A stretch of 64,000 nucleotides of DNA from Oerskovia turbata. GTDB lineage: Bacteria; Actinomycetota; Actinomycetes; Actinomycetales; Cellulomonadaceae. The notes under the pieces were generated by a model. It was not told the DNA's origin. It saw only the letters and a list, made by a program, of their open reading frames with translations, and did not search any database. The position numbers and the translations under genes were made by a program. The stretch spans positions 299,789 to 363,788 of the forward strand of contig NZ_JOFV01000002.1 in NCBI RefSeq assembly GCF_000718325.1, read 5' to 3'. This document shows, one piece after another, positions 1-7,770 of this stretch. Each line of letters opens with the position of its first letter. Positions within the stretch are counted from its first letter, which is position 1.

Positions 1-974
1 ATGATGAGCGCCGCGACCCACCCGTTCGCGACCAGCACGACGAGCACCGCGACCGCACCCGTGACGACCGCACCCACGATCGGGATGAACGACCCCACGA
101 ACACCAGGATGCCGAGGGGCAGCGCGAGCGACGGCACGAAGAACGCCGCGCCCACACCGATACCGACCGCGTCGACCAGCGCCACGAGGATCTGGGTGCG
201 CGTGTAGGCGGACAGCGTGACGATGCCGCGACGCCCTGCCTGATGGATCGTGTCGCGCGACCGCGCCGGGAACAGGCCCACGCACCAGGACCAGATCGTC
301 CGACCGTCGAGCAGGAAGAAGAACGTGCAGAACAGCGCGATCACAGCCCCCGCAGCCACGTGGCCCACGGTCGTCGCCGCGCCCAGCGCGCCGGACACGA
401 TGCTGTCCTGGCTCGAGCTGATGAACTTCTCGAGCTCCTTGAGGTAGCCGTCGACCTGCTCCACACCGATCCCGAACGGCCCCGCCTGCAGCCAGTCCAT
501 GAACTCGTTGAAGCCGTCGATCGCCTGCTCCCGGAGCTCCGAGATCCCGCTCACGATCGTGCTGCCTGCCACCGTGATGAGCCCACCCACGACCAGGAGA
601 AGCCCCAGCAGCGCCGAGATCGAGGCCAGGCCGCGGGAGAAGCGCAGCCGCTTCTCGAGGAAACGCCGAACCGGTGTCAGCAGCACCGTGAGGAGCAGCG
701 CGATCGCGACCGGGACCACGATGACCTTGAACAGCGCCGTGACGTACAGGCTCGCCGTGACGAGCGCACCGATCAGGAGCAGGCGCCACGACCAGGCCGC
801 AGCGGTCTGGATCGAAGGCGGGACGGCGTCGGCACCGTGCGGCCTGCCGGCGCGCACCTTCGGGGTCGCCGCGGGCGTCGGGGCCACCGCCGTGGCGACC
901 GCCCCTGCCGAGGCGGGCGACGTCGTCGGGCCCTGTGCCTTCTGGGCGCGGTCCCGGCGCGGTGCCGCGCTCAC
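1..974 (-). CDS. AI-2E family (PerM/UPF0118) transporter, 3' end cut by window edge
   Basis: The minus strand reads from a GTG at 974 without a stop to the window edge (about 324 codons), so the C-terminus is missing. The N-terminal ~60 residues are Ala/Thr/Pro-rich and probably cytoplasmic. They are followed by several long hydrophobic helices, including LLLIGALVTASLYVTALFKV, a FFFLLDG segment and a late SFIPIVGAVVTG segment typical of AI-2E_transport permeases, a family of 8-TM exporters or porters with mostly unknown substrates. The GTG start overlaps the stop of the upstream cystathionine gamma-synthase gene (GTGA), so the two genes are probably translationally coupled. The substrate cannot be read from sequence. 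Confidence 0.85.
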   Translation of the reverse strand, partial: MSAAPRRDRAQKAQGPTTSPASAGAVATAVAPTPAATPKVRAGRPHGADAVPPSIQTAAAWSWRLLLIGALVTASLYVTALFKVIVVPVAIALLLTVLLTPVRRFLEKRLRFSRGLASISALLGLLLVVGGLITVAGSTIVSGISELREQAIDGFNEFMDWLQAGPFGIGVEQVDGYLKELEKFISSSQDSIVSGALGAATTVGHVAAGAVIALFCTFFFLLDGRTIWSWCVGLFPARSRDTIHQAGRRGIVTLSAYTRTQILVALVDAVGIGVGAAFFVPSLALPLGILVFVGSFIPIVGAVVTGAVAVLVVLVANGWVAALI

Positions 975-2203
975 GCGAGAGCCCGCGTGAGGTCCGCGAT
1001 CAGGTCCGCGGCGTCCTCGATGCCGACCGACAGCCGCACGAGGTCGTCCGGGACCTCGAGCGCAGAACCCGCGACCGACGCGTGCGTCATGCGCCCCGGG
1101 TGCTCGATCAACGACTCCACCCCTCCGAGCGACTCCGCGAGCGTGAACACCTGGGTGCGGGCGCAGACCGCGAGCGCCCTCTCCTCGCTCCCCACGCGGA
1201 AGGACACCATGCCCCCGAAGCCGCGCATCTGGCGCTTCGCGAGCTCGTGCCCAGCATGCGACGCGAGACCGGGGTAGACGACCTCGGTCACCGCGGGGTG
1301 CGACGCGAGGAACTCCGCGACCGCCGCCGCGTTCGCCGAGTGCCGGTCCATGCGCACCGCGAGCGTCTTGAGACCGCGCAGCGTGAGCCACGCGTCGAAC
1401 GGCCCCGCGACCGCACCCGACGAGTTCTGGTGGAACCCGACCGCGTCGGCCAGGCCGCGCGTCCCCGCAGGCGAGACGAGGTCGCCCGGGAGCTCGGCGC
1501 CGTCGGCCACGACGAGCGCTCCCCCGACGACGTCGCTGTGCCCGCCGATGTACTTGGTCGTCGAGTGCACGACGACGTCCGCGCCCAGGCCGAGGGGCTG
1601 CTGCAGGTAGGGCGTCGCGAACGTGTTGTCGACCACGAGAGTCGCGCCGTGCTCGTGCGCGACCTGCGCGAGGGCCGCGATGTCGCTCACGCCCAGCAGC
1701 GGGTTGGTCGGGGTCTCGACCCACAGGACCCTCGTGCGACCCGGCTGGACCGCGGCCCGCACGGCGTCCAGGTCCGTCAGGTCCACGGCCGTGTGCTCGA
1801 TGCCCCACGGGCCGAACACCCGGGCGACCAGGCGGTACGTGCCGCCGTACGCGTCGTCGGGCACCAGGACGTGGTCGCCCGGACGCAGCGTCGCCCGTAG
1901 CAGCGTGTCCTCCGCCGCGAGGCCCGAGGAGAACGCGAACCCGCGCGCCTGCGCAGCCCCGGCAGGCGTCTCGACGGCGCCGAGCGCCTCCTCGAGCGCC
2001 GTGCGGGTGGGGTTCGCGGACCGGGAGTACTCGTACCCCCCGCGCAGACCGCCGACACCGTCCTGCTTGTAGGTGGAGACCTGGTAGATCGGGGGCACGA
2101 CGGCCCCCGTCGTCGCGTCCGGGTCCTGTCCCGCGTGGATGGCGCGGGTCGCGAAGCCGGTGCTCGACCAGTCGGGGTGGGAGGGAGTGCTCGCGCTGCT
2201 CAT
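971..2203 (-). CDS. metB: Cystathionine gamma-synthase (PLP-dependent trans-sulfuration enzyme)
   Basis: The 410-aa product has normal family length. It carries the Cys/Met-metabolism PLP fold: an N-terminal YEYSRSANPTR segment (about 57-67), VETPTNPLL and DNTFATPYLQQP in the core, and the Schiff-base lysine K217 in HSTTKYIGGHSD. The enzyme joins an activated homoserine to cysteine to give cystathionine (or acts as the closely related lyase), in the cytoplasm. A cystathionine beta-synthase gene lies at 14501-15907, so both trans-sulfuration directions may be covered. It is divergent from msrA across 197 bp in which I recognise no SAM riboswitch. MetB versus lyase activity cannot be separated by eye. 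Confidence 0.93.
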   Translation of the reverse strand: MSSASTPSHPDWSSTGFATRAIHAGQDPDATTGAVVPPIYQVSTYKQDGVGGLRGGYEYSRSANPTRTALEEALGAVETPAGAAQARGFAFSSGLAAEDTLLRATLRPGDHVLVPDDAYGGTYRLVARVFGPWGIEHTAVDLTDLDAVRAAVQPGRTRVLWVETPTNPLLGVSDIAALAQVAHEHGATLVVDNTFATPYLQQPLGLGADVVVHSTTKYIGGHSDVVGGALVVADGAELPGDLVSPAGTRGLADAVGFHQNSSGAVAGPFDAWLTLRGLKTLAVRMDRHSANAAAVAEFLASHPAVTEVVYPGLASHAGHELAKRQMRGFGGMVSFRVGSEERALAVCARTQVFTLAESLGGVESLIEHPGRMTHASVAGSALEVPDDLVRLSVGIEDAADLIADLTRALA

Positions 2204-2400
2204 CCTGTGAGCCTACGTGTCCGGTGGCCGCGAGTTCCTGCGGAACACGACGGTTCTCGGAGAGCGGATGTGGACATCTCGCACGGACGGTCGGGACAGG
2301 GCGGCACGGACCGTCGGGACGGGACGCTTTCCGAGGCGTGCGGGGAACAGGCGACGACGGCGAGGTGTTGCCCAGGTGTCGGCTACAGGTGGAGGTAAAG

Positions 2401-3063
2401 ATGTTCGAGTCGTTGTTCGGGTCCTCGATGAAGACCCAGATGGTCGCGCCCGAGAAGGCGCTCGCCGGGCGGGACCAGCCCGTGCTCCCCACCGCACGCC
2501 CGCACACCGTGCTGGGGACGCCGATCACCGGTCCGTGGCCCGAGGGCACGCGCGTGCTGTACCTCGCGATGGGCTGCTTCTGGGGCGCCGAGGAGATCTT
2601 CTGGCAGGTGCCGGGAGTGACCTCGACCGCCGTCGGGTACATGGGCGGCACCACGCCCAACCCCACGTACGAGGAGGTCTGCACCGCACGGACCGGGCAC
2701 ACCGAGACCGCGCTCGTCGCGTACGACCCGGCGGTGGTGAGCGAGGAGGAGCTGCTCAAGATCTTCTGGGAGCGCCACGACCCCACGCAGGGCTACCGGC
2801 AGGGCAACGACGTCGGCACCCAGTACCGCTCGGCGGTCTACTGGACGACGCCCGAGCAGGAGGCCGCGGTCCGTGACACCGAGGAGCGATACCAGAAGGT
2901 CCTGACCGCCCGTGGCCTGGACCCCATCACCACGGAGGTCGCCCCGGCCGAGGGCCGCACGTTCTACTACGCCGAGGACTACCACCAGCAGTACCTCGAC
3001 AAGAACCCGAACGGGTACCGCTGCCACGCGACGACGGGCATCCCGTTCCCCGGCGCGGCGTGA
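2401..3063 (+). CDS. msrA: Peptide-methionine (S)-S-oxide reductase
   Basis: The 220-aa protein reduces the S-epimer of methionine sulfoxide in proteins. The catalytic cysteine is C59 in GCFWGAEE. The conserved YMGG, TGHTE, FWERHDPTQ and GNDVGTQYRSA blocks follow in the expected order, and a resolving-type Cys lies near residue 208 (YRCHATTG). I chose the ATG at 2401 because GGAGG sits 7 nt upstream; the frame stays open further upstream but that part has no family similarity. The ~40 residues before the catalytic block (KTQMVAPEKALAGRD...) are the usual actinobacterial extension. It is followed by a strong bidirectional hairpin. Confidence 0.95.
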   Translation: MFESLFGSSMKTQMVAPEKALAGRDQPVLPTARPHTVLGTPITGPWPEGTRVLYLAMGCFWGAEEIFWQVPGVTSTAVGYMGGTTPNPTYEEVCTARTGHTETALVAYDPAVVSEEELLKIFWERHDPTQGYRQGNDVGTQYRSAVYWTTPEQEAAVRDTEERYQKVLTARGLDPITTEVAPAEGRTFYYAEDYHQQYLDKNPNGYRCHATTGIPFPGAA

Positions 3064-3086
3064 TGCCGGGCTGAGCGTCGGTGCAG

Positions 3087-3138
3087 AACCCCAGGTTCGT
3101 CAGGCAGCCCGCCCCGGCTGCCTGACGAACCCAGGGTT
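3087..3138. terminator. Bidirectional terminator hairpin between msrA and the chitinase gene
   Basis: A perfect 16-bp inverted repeat (GGTTCGTCAGGCAGCC at 3094-3109, complement at 3116-3131) has a 6-nt loop. After a small internal bulge it is extended by a further 5 bp (AACCC/GGGTT). It lies between the 3' ends of two convergent genes, so it can serve both. There is no long T tract, as is usual in high-GC actinobacteria. Confidence 0.85.
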
Positions 3139-3155
3139 CGGGACGTCTCAGCTGC

Positions 3156-4094
3156 TCAGCAGGTCAGGCCCGAGCCCGGCGCGACGCCCAGGATCGCCGT
3201 GATCTTCTGGTAGCGGTCGACCCTGCTCTGGACCGAGGCCGGGTTGCCGCCGTCGCACTCCAGCGCCCCGTTGAGCGAGTTGATCGTCTGCCCGAACCCG
3301 GCGCCGCCGATCATCGCCTCGTGCGACGTCATGACGCCCGGACCGTTCTGCGTGTTCCAGTACCAGAGGGCCGTCTGCCACGCGATCGACGGGTCCTGCT
3401 CGACGAGCCACGGGTTGTTGAGCAGGTCGATGCCGAGCGCGTCACCGGCCGCCTTGTAGTTGAAGTTCCAGCTGAACATGATCGGTCCACGGCCGTAGTA
3501 GGCCTTCTGCCCGGCCGGGCAGCCGAACGGCTGCGAGTAGTCGCACTTGATCCAGTAGTTGGCCTCGTTGATCTCCTTGACGTACCTCAGACCGACCGAC
3601 TCGAAGTCGGCGTGCGTCAGGAACGCCGCCGCCTCCTGGGTCCGGGTCGTCTCGGTCCCCGTGTTCGCGAACCTCGGGTACGCCGCCAGGGCGTCCACGA
3701 GGCCCTGGTAGGTGTAGAACGCGTCGCGCTTCGGGAAGATCGCGTCGAACTCGGCCTCGCTGATCACGAAGTCGGACGCGCCCCCCTGGCAGGCCCCCAT
3801 GTCCACCCAGACGGACGTGGCCCCCGGGTTCTCGCGCTGCGTCCACCACTTCGCGGTGAAGTTGCGGCCGTGGTGCGAGACCGTGGCACCACCCTGGTAC
3901 GCGGTGGTCTCGCTCCACGTCGCGGCGCACGGGTTCGCGGGCGCCGCGGTGGCGACCGTGAGCGGTGCTGCGGCAGGTACGTCGACCGCGGTCGCCGGCA
4001 CTGCGGCGGTGGTCGCGACGACCGCGCTCACGAGCCCCACCGCGATGATCGCGGCCCCTCGGCGCATGCCGACGACAGTTCTCTTGCCAAACAT
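3156..4094 (-). CDS. Secreted GH19 chitinase with N-terminal CBM5/12
   Basis: The 312-aa product starts with a Sec signal peptide (basic MFGKRTVVGMRRG, hydrophobic 13-35, Ala-rich cleavage zone). A CBM5/12 chitin-binding module follows at about 55-101 (aromatic W60, W83-W84, W96), then a short-type bacterial GH19 domain at about 105-312. The candidate catalytic acid is E165 and the base E174 (YVKEINEANY); the substrate-cleft blocks YYGRGPIMFSWNFNYKAAGD and WYWNTQNGPG are intact. In most GH19 enzymes the acid lies in HE[ST]; here it is FES, with Phe at 164. It should hydrolyse chitin outside the cell. The upstream region carries a 22-bp repeat array. An alternative start is Met10 (4067). Confidence 0.93.
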   Translation of the reverse strand: MFGKRTVVGMRRGAAIIAVGLVSAVVATTAAVPATAVDVPAAAPLTVATAAPANPCAATWSETTAYQGGATVSHHGRNFTAKWWTQRENPGATSVWVDMGACQGGASDFVISEAEFDAIFPKRDAFYTYQGLVDALAAYPRFANTGTETTRTQEAAAFLTHADFESVGLRYVKEINEANYWIKCDYSQPFGCPAGQKAYYGRGPIMFSWNFNYKAAGDALGIDLLNNPWLVEQDPSIAWQTALWYWNTQNGPGVMTSHEAMIGGAGFGQTINSLNGALECDGGNPASVQSRVDRYQKITAILGVAPGSGLTC

Positions 4095-4251
4095 CGAGCC
4101 CCCATTTGCTCATCGTTGAACAATCCTTGTGAACGGCTGGCGCCGCGGTCACAAGGTAGCGATCCGCACAAATGTCAGCAACTCGAACAAACCGTCCGGT
4201 CCGCTGAGCCTTCCTGGTGTACTCCCGGGTGCTTCGAGTCGCCCCGGGCCC

Positions 4252-4448
4252 GTCGAGGGCGACGCGCACAACCGCCGACGGTGACCGGCGCGGCTGCCGA
4301 GGGTGACGCCGTCGACGTCCGAAGGCGTCACCCTCGGCACGGTCGGTGGTCACCATCGGCGACCGGTCACGTCACCGTCGGCGGGCGAGATGGTCACCAT
4401 CGAGTGGACGGCGGGTCACCCTCGGCGACCAGGCGCGTCACCCTCGGC
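4252..4448. repeat. 22-bp phased repeat array 1 (3 forward + 6 inverted units)
   Basis: Forward copies of the 12-mer GCCGAGGGTGAC lie at 4252 (degenerate), 4274 and 4296. After a turn-around, inverted copies (GTCACCCTCGGC or one- to two-base variants) start at 4327, 4349, 4371, 4393, 4415 and 4437. Every step within a half-array is exactly 22 bp. The 12-bp core is conserved while the 10-bp spacers differ freely. The innermost forward/inverted pair (4296-4307 with 4327-4338) can form a 12-bp stem. The array fills most of the 379-bp gap between the PAP2 3' end and the chitinase 5' end. Confidence 0.9.
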
Positions 4449-4473
4449 AGGCCGTCGACAGCGGCCGTGCCCC

Positions 4474-5247
4474 TCAGCGCCGGACCAGCGCCCTCTCGTC
4501 GGCCTCGACCCGGGCGCCCGGTGCGAGCAGCACCCGGCCCACGGCCTCGTTGCGGCACAGCGCCACCAGCAACGCCGCGACCGGACCGCGCAGCGCCAGG
4601 ACGAGCGCCACCACGACGCACACACCGACCGTCGCGCCGGCGACGACGTCGTGCGGGAAGTGGACCCCCTGCACCAGGCGTGCCGCACCCGTCACGATCG
4701 CGAGGGCCGCGGGCGCGGCGACCATGGCCCGGTACGGCGGGAGGCGACGTGCCCGCCGGAACCGGAGCGCCGTCGTCGTGCCGAGCGAGTCGCGCGGGCG
4801 GCCCGTGGCGAGCGCCGTGAGCACGACCGACGTCGCGAGCGCGAACGCGATGGTCGTGTGGTTGCTCGGGAAGGACCAGTCCCCCGCGGCGGGGCAGTGC
4901 GCGATCTCGATGAGGTCCCAGCACCCGCGGGGCTGCTGGACGATCGTCTTGGCGACCTCGGACGTCGCGTACGCGACCACGGTCCCGGCGCCTCCGACGA
5001 GCGCCGTCGCGACGGCGCCGAGCCCGGCCCCGCGCGCCTGCCACGCGGCGAGCAGCCACAGCAGTGCGAGGGCGATCACTCCGACCTCGGCGACCAGCTC
5101 GACGCCGGGCAGCTCCGTGGTCCGGGCCGTCACGGCGAGGTAGAGCTCGGTGCTGGGCCCGCGCAGGAGCAGCAGCGACGGCACGACCACAGCGGCCGCG
5201 AGCAGCCAGAGCAGGGCCAGGAGCAGGGGCGATCTGGGGGACTTCAC
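4474..5247 (-). CDS. PAP2-superfamily membrane phosphatase
   Basis: The 257-aa integral membrane protein has the three PAP2 phosphatase motifs. C1 is K100-x6-R107, C2 is PSNH at 127-130 (Asn where the consensus PSGH has Gly), and C3 is R-x5-H-x3-D (RLVQGVHFPHD). Such enzymes dephosphorylate lipid phosphates (undecaprenyl-PP, phosphatidate) at the outer membrane face. The frame is open far upstream, but I chose the GTG at 5247. The basic MKSPRSP and first TM helix start there, and a TACCAT box lies exactly 6 nt upstream, as in a leaderless promoter. The 3' end lies 26 bp from repeat array 1. Confidence 0.85.
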   Translation of the reverse strand: MKSPRSPLLLALLWLLAAAVVVPSLLLLRGPSTELYLAVTARTTELPGVELVAEVGVIALALLWLLAAWQARGAGLGAVATALVGGAGTVVAYATSEVAKTIVQQPRGCWDLIEIAHCPAAGDWSFPSNHTTIAFALATSVVLTALATGRPRDSLGTTTALRFRRARRLPPYRAMVAAPAALAIVTGAARLVQGVHFPHDVVAGATVGVCVVVALVLALRGPVAALLVALCRNEAVGRVLLAPGARVEADERALVRR

Positions 5248-5253
5248 CCCGGA

Positions 5254-5282
5254 ATGGTACGGAGGTGAACGGCCGATGAACA
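5254..5282 (-). promoter_or_regulatory. Putative leaderless promoter of the PAP2 gene
   Basis: On the minus strand a TACCAT -10 box (5259-5254) is followed by 6 nt and the GTG start at 5247. A weak -35 candidate, TGTTCA, lies 17 nt further upstream (5282-5277). This would put +1 on the start codon. It is a pattern call only. Confidence 0.45.
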
Positions 5283-5373
5283 TCAGACCGCGGTCGGACC
5301 CGGACACCTCCCGCCGTCCCCCTCGCGGCCCACACCCCGCCTTCACGTCCGTGCCCGTGGCATCGTGGGGTGG

Positions 5374-6222
5374 ATGACCGACGCCCGCACCGCCGCGACG
5401 CCCGACACCACTCGCGCCCCCGTCCGCACGACCGCCCTGCGCCTGCTGGCCGCAGCACTCGTGTGCGGGTCGGCGGTGCTCCTGTTCGCGGTGCACGTCC
5501 GGCCGCTCGGGTACGTGCCGCTCGTCGCGGGCGTGGTGCTGGGGCTCCTGGTGGACCGCCGCCTCGGTCGCGACCTGCTGCTGATCGCGCTGGGCATGGG
5601 CATCATCAGCACCATCCCGCTCGCAGCGGACCTGAGCGATGCCGGGATCGCGCGCTTCGCCGTGGTGCTCTCGCTCGCGGTGCTGGTCCCGTGGGCCGTC
5701 TCGCGGTACGTCTACCGCGACGACGCGATCCGGTTCCCGGTCCGCACCGGCAGGCGGTGGAACCGTACCCAGATCGTGTACCTGCTGGTCGTGCTCGTCG
5801 CGGGGTACCTGATCCTGCCCGCGTACTTCATCGGGTCCGGGTCGTACCAGAACTGGCCCGCGATCGAGACGCCCCAGGAGATCGCGCGCCTCTTCGTGGG
5901 CGTCAACGCGGTGGGGATCTGGGACGAGCTGTTCTTCGTGTGCGTCGTGTTCGCGCTGCTGCGCCGCCACTTCGCGTTGTGGCCCGCGAACCTTCTGCAG
6001 GCGATGGTCTTCGTGTCGTTCCTGTGGGAGCTGGGCTACCGGAGCTGGGGTCCGCTCCTGACGATCCCGTTCGCGCTGGTCCAGGGGTGGATCTTCGCCC
6101 GCACCAAGTCGCTCACGTACGTGGTGTGCGTGCACCTGCTGTTCGACGCGATCGTCTTCGCGGTCCTGGTGCACGCGCACCATCCCGAGCTGTTCGACGT
6201 GTTCGTCACGGGCGGGCGCTGA
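5374..6222 (+). CDS. CPBP-like (CAAX protease/bacteriocin-processing type) membrane protein
   Basis: The 282-aa protein has about seven to eight hydrophobic helices. The late region resembles CPBP intramembrane metalloproteases: WDELFFVCVVFALLRR stands where EExxxR is expected, then FVSFLWELGYRSWG, then HLLFDAIVF in the final helix. The first Glu of the EE pair is Asp here and the usual H-x-x-N ends in Asp (HLLFD), so catalytic activity is uncertain. The ATG at 5374 is preferred over the GTG at 5365 because GGGGTGG directly precedes it. It converges with the next gene with only 10 bp between stops. Confidence 0.7.
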   Translation: MTDARTAATPDTTRAPVRTTALRLLAAALVCGSAVLLFAVHVRPLGYVPLVAGVVLGLLVDRRLGRDLLLIALGMGIISTIPLAADLSDAGIARFAVVLSLAVLVPWAVSRYVYRDDAIRFPVRTGRRWNRTQIVYLLVVLVAGYLILPAYFIGSGSYQNWPAIETPQEIARLFVGVNAVGIWDELFFVCVVFALLRRHFALWPANLLQAMVFVSFLWELGYRSWGPLLTIPFALVQGWIFARTKSLTYVVCVHLLFDAIVFAVLVHAHHPELFDVFVTGGR

Positions 6223-6232
6223 GCCCGGGGCG

Positions 6233-7174
6233 TCAGCGTCCCTTCTTGCGGCCCTTCATCGACTGCGACTTCCCGAGCCGCTTCGCGACGGACTTGCCGG
6301 ACTTCTTGCCGCCCTGGGGTGCCTGCTTCGCACCGCTGCGCGCGGCGCTCGCCGTCCTGGCCCCCTTGGTGGTCTGCCCGGCCCTCCCGCCGTTCTTGGT
6401 GCCCGACGGCGAGCGCCCGTCCCCCTTCTTGCTCGCCTCGGGGGCGGGTGGGGTGGGGCCCGCGACGCCGCGCGAGCTGTTGGCCGTGCGGCCGCGCACG
6501 ATCCCGATGAACTCCTCGACGAGGTCCGACTTCTCCTCGGTCACCCAGCCGAGCGCGACGGGCGCCTCGGGTCCCCCGTCGAGGGTCCGGTAGGTCAGGT
6601 CCTTGCGGTGGTGCAGGCGCGCGAGGGACTGCGGCACGACGAGCAGCCCGATCCCGGCCGCGACGAGCTCGATCGCGTCGGCCGTCGTCGCGGGGCGTTC
6701 CCGGGCCGGCTTGCCGGGCAGGGCAGGGGGCGCCTCGTCGTCGGCACCCGACGCAGCAGCAGAGGGAGCCCAGCCGAGCACGTCGTCGAGCGGGTGCAGG
6801 ACGACCTCGTCCGCGAGGTCCGCCGCGGTGAGCGCTTCGTCACTCTCGAGGGCCGCGAACACGTGGTCGCGCGGGACCACGACGACCGGCACCTCGGTGT
6901 ACATCGCGATGTGGCTCAGCCCCTCGCTGCGCACGGGGCGACGCAGGATCGCGACGTCCGCTCCGCCGTCGTGCAGGAGGGCCTCCACCTGGGAAGCCGG
7001 GACGGCGAGCGCCTCCAGGCGCACGTCGGGGACACGGTCGATCCATGTCCGCACCCACTTCGAGGGCGTCACGCCCGGGACGTACGCGAGGCGGAACCCG
7101 GGGGTCTGCGCGTCGGTGACGTCCTCGGCCGGTCGGTCGGCGTCGTGCTCGGCGCTGCGCGCAGTCTCTTCCAC
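6233..7174 (-). CDS. Orphan LysR-type effector-binding domain protein with basic C-terminal tail
   Basis: The 313-aa protein has the LysR substrate-binding fold (about 27-225: RLAYVPGVTPSKWVRTWIDR, VEALLHDGGADVAILRRPV, VPVVVVPRDHVF, AAGIGLLVVPQSLAR) but no N-terminal helix-turn-helix. The last ~85 residues are a Ser/Gly/Lys-rich tail ending in KSMKGRKKGR-like basic sequence. It may bind DNA or RNA through the tail, or act only as a ligand sensor. It is divergent from the DUF5997 gene, an association I recall from other actinobacteria. The GTG start has a TAGGGT box 6 nt upstream, suggesting a leaderless mRNA. Confidence 0.85.
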   Translation of the reverse strand: MEETARSAEHDADRPAEDVTDAQTPGFRLAYVPGVTPSKWVRTWIDRVPDVRLEALAVPASQVEALLHDGGADVAILRRPVRSEGLSHIAMYTEVPVVVVPRDHVFAALESDEALTAADLADEVVLHPLDDVLGWAPSAAASGADDEAPPALPGKPARERPATTADAIELVAAGIGLLVVPQSLARLHHRKDLTYRTLDGGPEAPVALGWVTEEKSDLVEEFIGIVRGRTANSSRGVAGPTPPAPEASKKGDGRSPSGTKNGGRAGQTTKGARTASAARSGAKQAPQGGKKSGKSVAKRLGKSQSMKGRKKGR

Positions 7175-7180
7175 CCCACA

Positions 7181-7233
7181 ACCCTAGCCGCCCCAGGACA
7201 AGGAAACCGGGCCGGGACCGATACCCTGGGACC
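7181..7233. promoter_or_regulatory. Divergent leaderless promoter pair
   Basis: Minus strand: TAGGGT (7186-7181) then 6 nt to the GTG at 7174. Plus strand: GATACCCT, whose TACCCT lies 6 nt before the ATG at 7234. Both genes would start transcription at their start codon, and one regulator bound between them could control both. Confidence 0.5.
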
Positions 7234-7668
7234 ATGAGCACCCCGCACTCCTCCCAGACCATGAAGCCCGCGACCGCGGCGAAGAAGCTCGGGGTGTACC
7301 TTCCCGCCACTCCCCCGGAGTTCCAGGAGGGGACCATCACGCGCGGCCGGCTCGAGGAGCTCGAGACGAACCCGCCCGAGTGGCTCGTCGACCTGCGCCG
7401 CAACGGCCCCCACCCGCGCCCCGTCGTGGCCGGCCGCCTCAACGTCTCGATCGCCGGCCTGGCCCGCGGCGGCGTCGAGGAAGCTCTGACCACCGAGCAG
7501 ATCAACGAGCTGCGCGAGGACCCGCCGGCGTGGCTCGTGCGCGAGCGCGAGATCCAGGCCGAGGTCCGGGCGGAGGAGGAGCGCATCAAGGCGCGCGACC
7601 TCAAGAAGGCCAAGAAGGTTGCCCGCGCCAACCGCGAGGCCGAGCAGAAGGCGCCGTCGGCCGAGTGA
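7234..7668 (+). CDS. DUF5997 family protein
   Basis: The 144-aa cytoplasmic protein has an N-terminal KPATAAKKLGVYLPATPPEF block, a middle PEWLVDLRRNGPHPRPVVAG / LNVSIAGLARGG block and a charged C-terminal helix rich in Lys, Arg and Glu (about 105-144). This matches my memory of the actinobacterial DUF5997 family, whose function is unknown. It is divergently paired with the orphan LysR effector domain, so the two probably act together. Two strong hairpins follow the stop. Confidence 0.85.
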   Translation: MSTPHSSQTMKPATAAKKLGVYLPATPPEFQEGTITRGRLEELETNPPEWLVDLRRNGPHPRPVVAGRLNVSIAGLARGGVEEALTTEQINELREDPPAWLVREREIQAEVRAEEERIKARDLKKAKKVARANREAEQKAPSAE

Positions 7669-7672
7669 CGCC

Positions 7673-7725
7673 GCGTGGCGCCCGGCGGGCGCCACGCACC
7701 GCTGTGCCGTCGGGCCACCCGACGG
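7673..7725 (+). terminator. Two consecutive hairpins after the DUF5997 gene
   Basis: First hairpin: an 11-bp perfect stem GCGTGGCGCCC (7673-7683) with its complement at 7687-7697 and a 3-nt loop. Second: CCGTCGGG (7707-7714) with its complement at 7718-7725 and a 3-nt loop. They lie between convergent genes and probably form a Rho-independent terminator without a T tract. Confidence 0.75.
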
Positions 7726-7770
7726 CGCAGACGCCCCAGGGCACCCGGCGCCCCGGACACCCCGGGCGCT

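Noticed and set aside
2204..2400. A SAM or cobalamin riboswitch before metB
   Set aside because: No conserved riboswitch core or kink-turn pattern is visible on the minus strand.
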